Positions 1-9,065 of a stretch of 64,000 nt of DNA are shown here, piece by piece. A program made the position numbers and the translations under genes. Source of the DNA: Flavisericum labens (lineage in GTDB: Bacteria > Bacteroidota > Bacteroidia > Flavobacteriales > Flavobacteriaceae); contig NZ_JBJJBQ010000006.1 in the NCBI RefSeq assembly GCF_045446075.1, positions 1 to 64,000 on the forward strand, written 5' to 3'. Each line of letters starts with the position of its first letter. The first letter of the stretch is position 1. The notes below the pieces were generated by a model that worked only from the letters and a program-made list of their open reading frames with translations, was not told the origin of the DNA and ran no database searches.

Positions 1-2688
1 GATACTACTCCACCTGTACTAACATTACCTAGTGATGTTACTATTGAGTGTACTGAAGATGAGTCTTCGGCTAATACCGGCGTGGCTACTGCTACAGATT
101 CTTGTGGTACAGTAACTATTACCCAGTCTGATGTGGAAACTGCCGCTTGTGGCAATACTAAAACTATTGTCAGAACATGGACCGCTACTGATGAATGTGG
201 TAATGCTACTTCTGACACACAAACTATTACTGTGGAAGATACTACACCACCTTCTATCGATAATACAAATACAGTAAATATTGAAATAGAATGTGATGCT
301 CAAACTGATACTCAAGCTCTTTTACAAGCTTGGTTAGATAACAATGCTGGAGCTACTGCTAATGATAGTTGTAGTCAAGTCACTTGGTCAAATGATTATG
401 GTCAAGACACATCAGTACAATGTGAAAATGGAGCAGTTACTGTTACGTTTACAGCTACAGATGAGTGTAATAATTCAAGTACTACAACTGCAACATACTT
501 GATTAAGGATACTGAAAACCCCGTGATTATCACTCCTGCGGCAGACCAAACGGTTGAATGTGATGGTTCTGGTAACTTATCGGAATTCAACACATGGTTA
601 ACATCCAATGGTGGAGCTCAAGCAACTGATGATTGTTCTTCAATCGTGTGGAGTAATAACTTCACTACTTTAAGTGATGACTGCGGAATGACTGGAAGTG
701 CCGTTGTAACCTTTAGAGCAACTGATGCTTGTGGTAACTTTAGCGAAACAACTGCTCAATTTACAATTGAAGATACTATTGCTCCAGACTTTACTGTTCC
801 ATCTGATATTGAAATATTCACTGATGCCGATTGTGCATACGATGTGGCTGTTGAAAATGTTGGTGATGTAACTGATGAAGGCGACACCTGCTCCCCTGAT
901 ATTCAAGCTGCTTATGAAGATTCTATAGCTGATGGATCATGTGAAGGTACATTTGTAATCACTAGAACTTGGACATTAAAAGACGACTGCGACAATACAA
1001 CTGTTAAAGTTCAAACCATTACAATTTCTGATAATACAGTGCCTACGTTTACAGCACCTGAAGATATTGAAATATTCACCGATGCAGATTGCAACTTCGA
1101 TGTTAGCGTTGCTAATGTTGGTGACGTAACCGATGAGGCCGATAACTGTTCTACAGGNNNNNNNNNNNNNNNNNNNNNNNNNNNNNNNNNNNNNNNNNNN
1201 NNNNNNNNNNNNNNNNNNNNNNNNNNNNNNNNNNNNNNNNNNNNNNNNNNNNNNNNNGATAACTGTGGTAATGCAGCGGAAGACCAAACCCAAACCATTA
1301 CAATTTCTGATAATACAGCGCCTACGTTTACTGCGCCTGCTAGTCTGGAAATATTTACAGATGCAGATTGCAACTTCGATGTTAGCGTTGCTAATGTTGG
1401 TGACGTAACCGATGAGGCCGATAACTGTTCTACAGGTCTGCAAGCTACTTATGTAGATAGCGACCCCATAGCCGGTCCTTGTGAAGGAACATTCGTTATA
1501 ACTAGAACTTGGAGTCTATCTGATAACTGTGGTAATGCAGCGGAAGACCAAACCCAAACCATTACAATTTCTGATAATACAGCGCCTACGTTTACTGCCC
1601 CTGCAGATATCACAATAAATTGTGAGGATAATGAAGCAGATTTAACTATAACAGGTGATGTTACAGATGAAGCAGATAACTGTTCTGCTGGTATTGAAGC
1701 TACATACACAGATAGCATTTCAGATGGTAATTGTCCTAATGAACGCATTATAACAAGAACCTGGAGTTTATCTGATAGCTGTGGGAATGCTGCCCAGGAT
1801 CAAGTTCAAATCATTACAGTAGTGGATACTACAGGACCAGAATTAGTAACTCAGTTCCCTAGTACTATTTCTGTAAGTTGTAATGCTATTCCTGATGCCC
1901 CAGAGCTTGGTTTTGCAGACAATTGTTCTGAAAATGTAGAAGTGAAATTTACCGAAGAGTTTATTTATACCACTAATGATACTGAATCATATGAAATCAG
2001 AAGAACATGGACCGCTGTTGATGAATGTGGTAATGAAACTGAAAGAGAGCAAATTGTTACGGTAACCGTAGATGAGTTCATTACTCAAGTAAGTGATGAT
2101 GCCTGTTCTGATGACGGTGTGATTGATTTAAATGATTATATCAGCGACTTTACCGAGGGTGTTACCTGGACATTTGTTTCAGGAGTAACAGACAACATAA
2201 ACTTTGACGGCAATAATCTGTTCGACCCTGAAAATCTAGTAGATATTGATGGAGATAATGACTTCTTGGGAGACTATGTATTTAGCTATACTTATACAAG
2301 TCCTACAGGTTGTTTAGAAACTACCGAGGTGACTATTACAATTAATGATGATTGCGTTGTATTCCCATGTAGTTCTGATGATATGGTTATTTCTAAAGCT
2401 GTAACGCCTAATGGAGATGCTTATAATGAGAGTTTTGATATTACAGGAATTACTTTAGATTGTAGCTTTGAAATTAGAGTACAAATCTTTAATAGATGGG
2501 GAGCTCAGATATTTGACGGTAGTAACTATACTATTGGTGAAGGCCAAGGTGAATGGAGAGGTCAATCTCATAAATCATCTATTGGAGGTGCAGATACAGT
2601 CCCAAATGGAACATATTATTATATTATAACATTAGAAAATAGTGGATTGGATCCATTCACAGGTCCTGTTTACGTTGGAACCAAATAA
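1..2688 (+). CDS. Giant repeat adhesin with T9SS type B sorting domain, 3' part only
   Basis: The reading frame is open from base 1, so the start lies outside the window and the ATG at 82 is internal. The visible part is a chain of HYR/Ig-like repeats of about 80-90 residues. Each has paired cysteines, a 'TDxCGN' turn and a 'TISDNTAPTF' linker. The last ~95 residues (from 'VTPNGDAYNESF' through 'IFNRWG' to the TYYYII strand) are a gliding-motility-associated C-terminal domain, the type B signal for type IX secretion. The protein is therefore expected to be exported and displayed on, or released from, the cell surface as an adhesin; the adhesin role is inferred from the repeats. The PorP/SprF gene begins 11 bp after the stop, the usual partner arrangement. 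A 100-N gap interrupts the repeats at 1158-1257, so total length is unknown. Confidence 0.9.
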   Translation, partial: DTTPPVLTLPSDVTIECTEDESSANTGVATATDSCGTVTITQSDVETAACGNTKTIVRTWTATDECGNATSDTQTITVEDTTPPSIDNTNTVNIEIECDAQTDTQALLQAWLDNNAGATANDSCSQVTWSNDYGQDTSVQCENGAVTVTFTATDECNNSSTTTATYLIKDTENPVIITPAADQTVECDGSGNLSEFNTWLTSNGGAQATDDCSSIVWSNNFTTLSDDCGMTGSAVVTFRATDACGNFSETTAQFTIEDTIAPDFTVPSDIEIFTDADCAYDVAVENVGDVTDEGDTCSPDIQAAYEDSIADGSCEGTFVITRTWTLKDDCDNTTVKVQTITISDNTVPTFTAPEDIEIFTDADCNFDVSVANVGDVTDEADNCSTXXXXXXXXXXXXXXXXXXXXXXXXXXXXXXXXXXDNCGNAAEDQTQTITISDNTAPTFTAPASLEIFTDADCNFDVSVANVGDVTDEADNCSTGLQATYVDSDPIAGPCEGTFVITRTWSLSDNCGNAAEDQTQTITISDNTAPTFTAPADITINCEDNEADLTITGDVTDEADNCSAGIEATYTDSISDGNCPNERIITRTWSLSDSCGNAAQDQVQIITVVDTTGPELVTQFPSTISVSCNAIPDAPELGFADNCSENVEVKFTEEFIYTTNDTESYEIRRTWTAVDECGNETEREQIVTVTVDEFITQVSDDACSDDGVIDLNDYISDFTEGVTWTFVSGVTDNINFDGNNLFDPENLVDIDGDNDFLGDYVFSYTYTSPTGCLETTEVTITINDDCVVFPCSSDDMVISKAVTPNGDAYNESFDITGITLDCSFEIRVQIFNRWGAQIFDGSNYTIGEGQGEWRGQSHKSSIGGADTVPNGTYYYIITLENSGLDPFTGPVYVGTK
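781..1830 (+). repeat. Near-identical tandem repeats of 264 bp (88 codons) within the adhesin
   Basis: The block starting at 1258 ('gataactgtggtaatgcagc') recurs at 1522, giving a 264-bp (88-residue) unit. Copies around the gap are almost identical in nucleotide sequence, while the copies at the edges of this stretch are diverged. This pattern points to recent unit duplication or gene conversion in the centre of the array. Confidence 0.85.
1158..1257. other. Assembly gap (100 N) inside the tandem repeats
   Basis: Exactly 100 undetermined bases, a conventional placeholder for a gap of unknown size. The 77 bases before it (1081-1157) are identical to 1360-1436, so the break sits in near-identical repeats. 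The flanking repeat spacing predicts a true gap of 85 bp, or 85 plus a multiple of 264 bp, rather than 100. Confidence 0.97.
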
Positions 2689-2699
2689 AACTTTAACCT

Positions 2700-3623
2700 A
2701 TGAAACTACTATTAAAATATTACATAATCGCTATTGCGGTGTTTAGCTGTACTATTACTGTCGCGCAACAAATGCCACAGTTCACTCAGTACATGTACAA
2801 CACCATCTCTATAAATCCCGCATACGCAGGAAGTAGAGAAGCCTTAAGCATTGTTGGATTGCACAGAAGCCAATGGGTTGGTTTTGATGGAGGTCCAATT
2901 ACGCAAACACTTTCTATTCATACACCACTTAGAAATGATAGAATTGGTTTAGGATTATCTTTTATTGAAGATGATTTAGGCCCTGAAAATTTCACATATC
3001 TTTATGGTGATTTTTCATACACTATTCCAACAGGTGTTTATGGTAAATTGGCTTTTGGTGTTAAGGGAGGATTTACTCAATATAGTTTAGATCCAGACTT
3101 TAGAAATTACGAATACCTAGACCCAACTATTAGAGGTATTGAAAATAGGTGGTCTCCAAATATTGGTCTTGGTGTATTTTGGCACACCAATAAATGGTAT
3201 CTTGGACTATCAGCTCCAAGAGTTTTGAAAACCAACAGAAACAAAGAAGAAGGTTTTGAAGCACTAGAGCGATTAAGCTATTACTTTACTGGAGGTTATG
3301 TGTTTGACTTAAGCAAAACGGTTAAGTTTAAACCTACGTATCTAATTAAAGCTACTAATGGCGCTCCACTGTCTTACGATCTTACGGCCAACTTTTTATT
3401 CAATGAAAAATTTTGGTTGGGAGCCTCTTATAGAATAAATGAAAATACAGGTGCTCTCGGAGGATTTGCTGATTTTCAAGTTTCTAGACAATTACGCGTA
3501 GGTTATGCTTATGAAAAACCTTTATCTGATATAAATAACTATTCGAATGGTACTCATGAAGTTTTATTAATCTACGAATTTAAGTTTATGAGTAATAAAT
3601 TAAAATCACCTAGATATTTCTAA
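2700..3623 (+). CDS. PorP/SprF family type IX secretion outer-membrane protein
   Basis: A 307-residue protein with an N-terminal signal peptide (cleavage likely after 'ITVAQ'), followed by the family hallmark 'QMPQFTQYMYNTISINPAYAGSR'-type start, which I recognise as PorP/SprF. It then shows alternating beta-strand character ending in 'LLIYEFKF', as expected of an outer-membrane barrel. Family members work in T9SS and gliding, and paralogues are commonly encoded directly downstream of a large type B CTD adhesin, probably anchoring or exporting that substrate. Here it starts 11 bp after the adhesin stop and is followed 15 bp later by an OmpA-family gene, so the three form an operon. Whether it serves only this adhesin is inference. 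Confidence 0.92.
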   Translation: MKLLLKYYIIAIAVFSCTITVAQQMPQFTQYMYNTISINPAYAGSREALSIVGLHRSQWVGFDGGPITQTLSIHTPLRNDRIGLGLSFIEDDLGPENFTYLYGDFSYTIPTGVYGKLAFGVKGGFTQYSLDPDFRNYEYLDPTIRGIENRWSPNIGLGVFWHTNKWYLGLSAPRVLKTNRNKEEGFEALERLSYYFTGGYVFDLSKTVKFKPTYLIKATNGAPLSYDLTANFLFNEKFWLGASYRINENTGALGGFADFQVSRQLRVGYAYEKPLSDINNYSNGTHEVLLIYEFKFMSNKLKSPRYF

Positions 3624-3638
3624 TAAAAAAATCACCCC

Positions 3639-5555
3639 ATGAAATTAAAAAATTACATATTAGTTTGTATCCTATTGACGGTGAGTTTTACGGCCTCTGC
3701 GCAATACGGAAAACAGAAAAAAGCAGATACCTTATTTAATAAGTTCTCCTTTGTTAAAGCCACAGAAACTTATCTTGAACTACTTGAAAACAAGTATAAT
3801 GAAGATTATGTTGTTAGACGTTTAGCAGATTGTTATGCACTCATGAGAGATACTAAAAACGCTGCCAAATACTACAAAAAAGCAGTTGAGCAAGCAAATG
3901 TTCCTGTTGAATATTATTATAACTATGCCCAAGCTCTTAGAGGTATTGAAAAATACGATGAATCTAAAGAATGGATGAAACGTTATAAAGACTCGGGCGG
4001 AGTGGTAAACACCGGTAAGTACTTAAAGAAGGGTAATTTTATTACTAACATTTTTAACGCAAAGCAACAGTACTTTTTAAGTAACTTTAATCATAATTCT
4101 AATTTAAGTGACTTTGGCGCTTATGAGCACAATGGTAAAATTTACTTTGCTTCTACTAGAGATGAAGGTGTTTCTATTAAAAGACTTTATGGATGGAATG
4201 AACAACCTTTCTTAGATGTTTATGCTGTTAATAAAGATAGTAAAGAACCTGCAGATCATACTTCAAAATTAAAAGGAGATGTAAACTCCGTTTTTCATGA
4301 TGGCCCTGTAGCTATTACTAATGATGGTAATACCATGTATTTTACAAGAAACAGCTTTATTAAAAATGTTTATGACAGTAATAGTAGGGGTATTAATCAA
4401 GTAAAGATTTATAGAGCAACACTTAAAGATAGTATTTGGACTGATGTTGTTGATTTGTCAATTAATGATTCTGAGTTCAGTACCCAACATCCTGCTTTAA
4501 GTCCTGATAACAAAAAACTTTATTTTGCTTCCGACAGACCAGGTGGCGTTGGAGCTTCAGATATTTATGTCGTTAATATCAATGATGATGGAAGTTTAGG
4601 AGAACCTGAAAATTTAGGAAATATAGTAAACACTTCAGGAGCTGAAGGTATGCCCTATATAAATAATGAAGGTAGCTTGTTCTTTTCTTCAGACGGTCAT
4701 GTAGGCCTTGGAATGCTAGACATTTTTGGAACTATTGCCAATGAAGAAGGTGAAATTGTAGATGTTATAAATCTTGGTGTTCCCGTAAACTCCAGTAAAG
4801 ATGATTTTTCATTTACAATGAATGAAGATGGCTTAACAGGTTATTTTGCTTCAAACCGCGCTGGCGGCAAAGGAGATGATGATATCTATGCTTATAATAG
4901 AGTCCCTTTATTGAATGTTGAAGGGGTAGTAACAGATATTGTTAACAAAAAGCCGGTACCAAATGCTATTATTACTTTATTAGATGGCAGTGGTAAGCAA
5001 ATTGCCTATATGGAGACCGATGAAGAAGGTTATTACGAAATCAATATTGATAGAGATGTAGACTATAAAATTACAGCGAGTCAAAAGAAATATGAAGATG
5101 ATGTTAAGAACTTCACATCTAAAAATATTGAAACTAGCGTAACAACAATTACTGCGAATCTTGAACTAACACCTGTAAGAGATGTTGTTAAATTAGCCGA
5201 TTTAGGTATTATCTACTTCGATTTCGATAAGCATAATATTCGTCCAGATGCTGCATTCGAGTTAGACAAGATTGTTAAGCTAATGAATGAAACTTATCCA
5301 GGAATGGTTATTAGAATTGAATCACATACAGATTCACGAGGAACATTAACCTATAATGACAAACTATCTATTGATAGAGCTAACTCAACATATGAATATT
5401 TAATTTCTAAAGGTGTAGATGCTTCTAGAATTACTGCTCACGAAGGGTTTGGCGAACGCAGATTAACAAACGGATGTGATGGTAGTGTAAATTGTGAAGA
5501 GAGCAACCACCAGTTAAACAGACGTACAGAGTTTATTATTATAAAAATGGAATAA
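3639..5555 (+). CDS. OmpA-family protein with TPR, beta-propeller and carboxypeptidase-like domains (PorE-like)
   Basis: A 638-residue protein with a signal peptide (MKLKNYILVCILLTVSFTASAQ). Domains in order: TPR-like helices (about residues 25-115); WD40-like/PD40 propeller strands with repeated 'SPDNKKLYFASDRPGG' and 'GYFASNRAGGKGDDDIY' motifs (about 150-430); a carboxypeptidase-regulatory-like beta domain (about 435-510); and an OmpA C-terminal peptidoglycan-binding domain (about 530-635, 'IYFDFDKHNIRPDA', 'ESHTDSRG', 'NRRTEF'). This matches the PorE-type protein encoded with PorP/SprF, which links the secretion apparatus to peptidoglycan. It is the last gene of the adhesin operon, and a strong terminator follows 23 bp after the stop. 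Confidence 0.9.
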   Translation: MKLKNYILVCILLTVSFTASAQYGKQKKADTLFNKFSFVKATETYLELLENKYNEDYVVRRLADCYALMRDTKNAAKYYKKAVEQANVPVEYYYNYAQALRGIEKYDESKEWMKRYKDSGGVVNTGKYLKKGNFITNIFNAKQQYFLSNFNHNSNLSDFGAYEHNGKIYFASTRDEGVSIKRLYGWNEQPFLDVYAVNKDSKEPADHTSKLKGDVNSVFHDGPVAITNDGNTMYFTRNSFIKNVYDSNSRGINQVKIYRATLKDSIWTDVVDLSINDSEFSTQHPALSPDNKKLYFASDRPGGVGASDIYVVNINDDGSLGEPENLGNIVNTSGAEGMPYINNEGSLFFSSDGHVGLGMLDIFGTIANEEGEIVDVINLGVPVNSSKDDFSFTMNEDGLTGYFASNRAGGKGDDDIYAYNRVPLLNVEGVVTDIVNKKPVPNAIITLLDGSGKQIAYMETDEEGYYEINIDRDVDYKITASQKKYEDDVKNFTSKNIETSVTTITANLELTPVRDVVKLADLGIIYFDFDKHNIRPDAAFELDKIVKLMNETYPGMVIRIESHTDSRGTLTYNDKLSIDRANSTYEYLISKGVDASRITAHEGFGERRLTNGCDGSVNCEESNHQLNRRTEFIIIKME

Positions 5556-5578
5556 CCCATTATTTGAATATGAATATT

Positions 5579-5613
5579 ATGCCCACTAAAGTGAACTTTA
5601 GTGGGCATTTTTT
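5579..5613 (+). terminator. Rho-independent terminator of the adhesin-PorP-OmpA operon
   Basis: Perfect inverted repeat GCCCACTAAAG (5581-5591) / CTTTAGTGGGC (5596-5606) with a TGAA loop. It is extended by two A-T pairs on the outside and followed by a run of six T (5608-5613). It sits 23 bp downstream of the OmpA-family stop codon. Confidence 0.93.
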
Positions 5614-5713
5614 ATGAAGTACCTTCAGTGCTTTTATTTAAGAAAATTAATAACATCAAGAATTTAATTATTTGAATTAATTCACTTTATATTTTTTCAT
5701 TATACTAAGTTTA

Positions 5714-6277
5714 ATGAAACCTAAACACACCATTCCAAAAATAATAGAAAATGAAACCTGCAAAGCCCTGAGCTATTTTCCGGAGCTAAAAAATACGTCT
5801 ATACAATTCAGGTTTAAAAAGAACATAAAAAAATCTACTATGCAGGCCCAGCCTAAATTCGGCAGCTTTTTTAAAGCTAGAAGAAATAGGAGTTATGTGA
5901 TTTTGATAAGTGAAACTTTTAAAATATCGGATAAAAAATTCTTAACAAGAAACATACCTTCGGATATTATGATTGGTTGGATTGGTCATGAATTAGGGCA
6001 TATTATGGATTATCAAAATCGAAGCAAGCTAAACTTGATTTGGTTCGGTATAAAATATTTGCTTTCCCATAACCATGTTGTTGAAGCCGAAAGGGCAGCA
6101 GATACCTTTGCCGTGAATAATGGTATGGCAAGTTATATCCTAAAAACAAAAAACTTTATTTTAAACCATGCCAATATTACCCCTAACTATAAAGCAAGGA
6201 TTCAAAAATATTATTTATCCCCCGAAGAAATTATGGAGATGGCCAATAAAAAAAAAGCACCACTTACCTCCTATTAG
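5714..6277 (+). CDS. Putative zinc metallopeptidase-like protein (HExxH)
   Basis: A 187-residue protein with no clear signal peptide. Residues 92-96 read HELGH, a zincin HExxH motif, in a hydrophobic helix (IMIGWIGHELGHIMDY). About 30 residues downstream an 'EAERAAD' segment (124-130) supplies candidate third zinc ligands of the ExxxD type. A short hydrophobic stretch (about 105-117) may touch the membrane. I do not recognise a specific family; substrate and role are unknown. The gene is monocistronic. Its stop overlaps by 4 bp the stop of the convergent acyl-adenylase gene at 6274. Confidence 0.6.
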   Translation: MKPKHTIPKIIENETCKALSYFPELKNTSIQFRFKKNIKKSTMQAQPKFGSFFKARRNRSYVILISETFKISDKKFLTRNIPSDIMIGWIGHELGHIMDYQNRSKLNLIWFGIKYLLSHNHVVEAERAADTFAVNNGMASYILKTKNFILNHANITPNYKARIQKYYLSPEEIMEMANKKKAPLTSY

Positions 6278-7800
6278 TTCTCAAGAACAAACTGCTCCCA
6301 TTCCTTAAATTTATCTTCGTTCATAACCCGTTCCATTTTAACCTGTCCTCCTTTTTTCTTGTTTTTTGCATTCCACTCAAGAAAAACACTTGGACTTACA
6401 AGTTTTACTTTTACCCCATTTAATGCTTTACTTCGAGCTACTTTATAATTTTTGTTGGCCTTTTTCAAGGTGTCATCTAAAGACTCCGCCACTATATTCG
6501 TGTCCAAATTTTTATTGTCGGTGCCCAAGTACCAAAAGTGATAAAATTCATTGTCTTCCGCTCGCTTGGCACAGATAGTATATTCTGGGATTTTTATTGA
6601 AAATTTTTTCTCTAAATTACCCATGGCATCATCCATTTTGTTTACCGATAATTGAGATCCCACAGTGTTTAAAAAGAACTTCGTTCGTCCCGTTATCTTA
6701 ATTTCGGCCAGTTCGATATCTGTAAACACAATGGTGTCACCAATTAAATAGCGCCATGCACCGCTAACGGTGCTTATTATGAGTACGTAATCTTGATTTA
6801 ATTCTACATCAGCCAAGGTAACTGAAGGTGCATCTTGGTTTAAAGACCCTTTTTGATTGATATATTCGGGCTTGAACGGAACAAATTCAAAATAAATACC
6901 ATGCTCTGTATTTAATTGCATAGCATCCGTTTCTGGCCTAATTTGAGTAGCTATATATCCTTCTGAAGCTAAATACGTATCAATTACCGTAACCTCCTTT
7001 CTCATTAAGGCTTTAAAACTTTTTTCGTAAGGACCAAAAGCAACACCTCCTGATGTATACACTTGAAGATTGGGCCAAATATCATGAATATCATTTACTT
7101 TATGATATTCAATCACTTTTTGTAACATTAATTCTATCCAAGAAGGAATACCGCTTAACGCACCTATATCCCACTCTTTTGCCCGTTGGGCTATTTTCAA
7201 AACTCGATCGTCCCAATCATCAATTTGTGCAATATCTTCACCTGGTTTATAATATCCTTGAAACCAAAAAGGAATGTTACTAGCACTTATTCCACTAATT
7301 TCCCCCTCTAAAAAGCTATTGTTATTTTTCAAATCTGTAGAACTACCCAACATCATGATTTCCTTTTCAAAAAAATCGGATGGTAAGTCGAAGTTTTTTA
7401 ATGCCAAGACCTGTTTTACACCAGATTTTCTGATGGCTTCAAGCATATCGTCAGTAACCGGAATCCTTTTGCTCGTTTTTCCTGTTGTGCCAGAGCTTAA
7501 AGCAAAATAAGATAGGTTCCCAGGCCAAGTAATATTGGATTGATGCTTTTTTATCTTGTTCCACCATTCCTTGTTCATTTTATTATAATCGAAATACGGA
7601 ACATGACTTGCAAATGCCTGTTCTTTATTTTCTGAATTCAAAATAGCTGTAAACTTATACTGCTGGCCGAATTCAGTATTTTTGGCGGTTTCAAGAAGTT
7701 GATTTAAAACTTTCTTTTGCGCTTTTACGTGATTTGTTTTCGAGGAAAATGTGTCGGTTAAATCTATTACGCCTTTAATGATATTGCCCAGTATTGACAT
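6274..7800 (-). CDS. GH3 auxin-responsive-promoter family acyl-adenylase
   Basis: Resembles the bacterial branch of the plant GH3 acyl-acid-amido synthetases (ANL adenylating superfamily). An ATP-binding 'LSSGTTGKTSKRIPV' P-loop-like motif lies near residue 105. A 'YTSGGVAFGPYEKSF' region, 'YLASEGYIA' and a late 'RTKFFLNTVGSQLSVNKMDDAM' hinge segment follow. The substrate in Bacteroidota is not known to me. The methionine at 7800 (MSILGNIIKG) is preferred over the upstream in-frame one at 7827 (MFNFLKIKH...), because the family normally begins at this position. It is the last gene of the minus-strand run; bshA ends at 7883, 82 bp upstream of the chosen start. Confidence 0.82.
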   Translation of the reverse strand: MSILGNIIKGVIDLTDTFSSKTNHVKAQKKVLNQLLETAKNTEFGQQYKFTAILNSENKEQAFASHVPYFDYNKMNKEWWNKIKKHQSNITWPGNLSYFALSSGTTGKTSKRIPVTDDMLEAIRKSGVKQVLALKNFDLPSDFFEKEIMMLGSSTDLKNNNSFLEGEISGISASNIPFWFQGYYKPGEDIAQIDDWDDRVLKIAQRAKEWDIGALSGIPSWIELMLQKVIEYHKVNDIHDIWPNLQVYTSGGVAFGPYEKSFKALMRKEVTVIDTYLASEGYIATQIRPETDAMQLNTEHGIYFEFVPFKPEYINQKGSLNQDAPSVTLADVELNQDYVLIISTVSGAWRYLIGDTIVFTDIELAEIKITGRTKFFLNTVGSQLSVNKMDDAMGNLEKKFSIKIPEYTICAKRAEDNEFYHFWYLGTDNKNLDTNIVAESLDDTLKKANKNYKVARSKALNGVKVKLVSPSVFLEWNAKNKKKGGQVKMERVMNEDKFKEWEQFVLEN

Positions 7801-7882
7801 ATGTTTAATTTTTAGAAAATTAAACATTTACGGCTAATTGCAATAGCTCAATGCGTGATAATGTTAACTCGAATTAAACCAT

Positions 7883-9022
7883 TTAGATAACCAAACACTT
7901 AGACAATGTATCTTGGTAAATAGCTTCGTACTTTGGAACTATGCTGTGCAAATCGAACTTTAAAGATTCTTGCCTAGCATTGTTCTTAAATTGTTTCAAT
8001 CGGTTTTTATCACTTAAAATATGAAGTGCATTTTGGGTCATATCTTCAATATCGCCCACATCGCTTAAAAATCCTGAAACACCGTGTACATTAACCTCAG
8101 GAATACCTCCTGTATTACTTGAAATAACAGGGACACCTGAAGCCATGGCCTCTAAAGCAGCAAGGCCGAAACTTTCTGTTTGTGATGGTAATAAAAATAA
8201 ATCGCTAAAGCATAATATTTTATCAATCTCATTACTTTTTCCGAAGAAAACCACCTGATCTAAAATACCCAATTCTTGACACCTCATTTCCACTTTTTCC
8301 TTTTCTGGACCTTCACCAATAAACATGAGTCTGGCTGGCATTTCTTTTTGGATATTATAAAAAACACTAATCACATCCTGAACACGTTTTACGGGTCTTA
8401 AATTACTAATGTGTGTAATGATTTTCTCATCATCCTTAGCCAACATAGCTCTCTCGCAGTCGGTAAAACCATGGTCTCTATACTTCTCTAAATCTATAAA
8501 ATTGGGCACTACGTGAATATCGTTTTTTATATCAAAAAGACGTAGCGTATCATCTTTTAAACTTTTAGATACAGCGGTAACGGCATCAGACTTATTGATA
8601 CTGAATGTTACGGCCGGCTTATAGAACGGATGGTTACCAACTAAAGTTATATCAGTACCATGCAGCGTTGTTACGATGGGTAGATAAATACCTTCTTCCT
8701 GAAGCATCTTTTTGGCCATAAAGGCTGCATAAGCATGCGGTATGGCGTAGTGTACGTGCACTATTTCAATTTGATGGAGCTTAACCATATCAACCAATTT
8801 GCTTGATAGCGCCAATTCATAAGGTTGATAATGAAATAAAGGGTATTCGGGTACATTTACCTCGTGATAGTGCACATTGTTACTTAAAAGTTCAAGCCTT
8901 ACAGGTTGACTGTAAGTTATAAAATGAATTTCGTGCCCACGTTTTGATAGCTCTAAACCTAATTCTGTAGCTACTACGCCACTTCCTCCAAAAGTTGGAT
9001 AACAAACAATTCCTATTTTCAT
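7883..9022 (-). CDS. bshA: N-acetyl-alpha-D-glucosaminyl L-malate synthase BshA
   Basis: A 379-residue GT4-type glycosyltransferase. It opens with 'MKIGIVCYPTFGGSGVVATELG' and includes the 'HVHYAIPHAYAAFMAK', 'TTLHGTDITLVG' and 'ESFGLAALEAMASGVPVISSNTGGIPE' donor-binding segments that are diagnostic for BshA. The enzyme joins UDP-GlcNAc and L-malate, the first step of bacillithiol synthesis, in the cytoplasm. Length is full for the family. It lies 43 bp downstream of the GH3/serine-hydrolase fusion gene, a neighbour pair often seen in Flavobacteriaceae, though no functional link is obvious. Confidence 0.93.
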   Translation of the reverse strand: MKIGIVCYPTFGGSGVVATELGLELSKRGHEIHFITYSQPVRLELLSNNVHYHEVNVPEYPLFHYQPYELALSSKLVDMVKLHQIEIVHVHYAIPHAYAAFMAKKMLQEEGIYLPIVTTLHGTDITLVGNHPFYKPAVTFSINKSDAVTAVSKSLKDDTLRLFDIKNDIHVVPNFIDLEKYRDHGFTDCERAMLAKDDEKIITHISNLRPVKRVQDVISVFYNIQKEMPARLMFIGEGPEKEKVEMRCQELGILDQVVFFGKSNEIDKILCFSDLFLLPSQTESFGLAALEAMASGVPVISSNTGGIPEVNVHGVSGFLSDVGDIEDMTQNALHILSDKNRLKQFKNNARQESLKFDLHSIVPKYEAIYQDTLSKCLVI

Positions 9023-9065
9023 TTTTAGTATATAAGCTTTTATTTTCTGTTCAATTTAGGATATT

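Noticed and set aside
976..1443. Long antisense open frames through the adhesin repeats
   Set aside because: They run opposite a clear coding region, cross the N gap and have repeat-mirrored low-complexity translations. They are by-products of the biased repeat composition.
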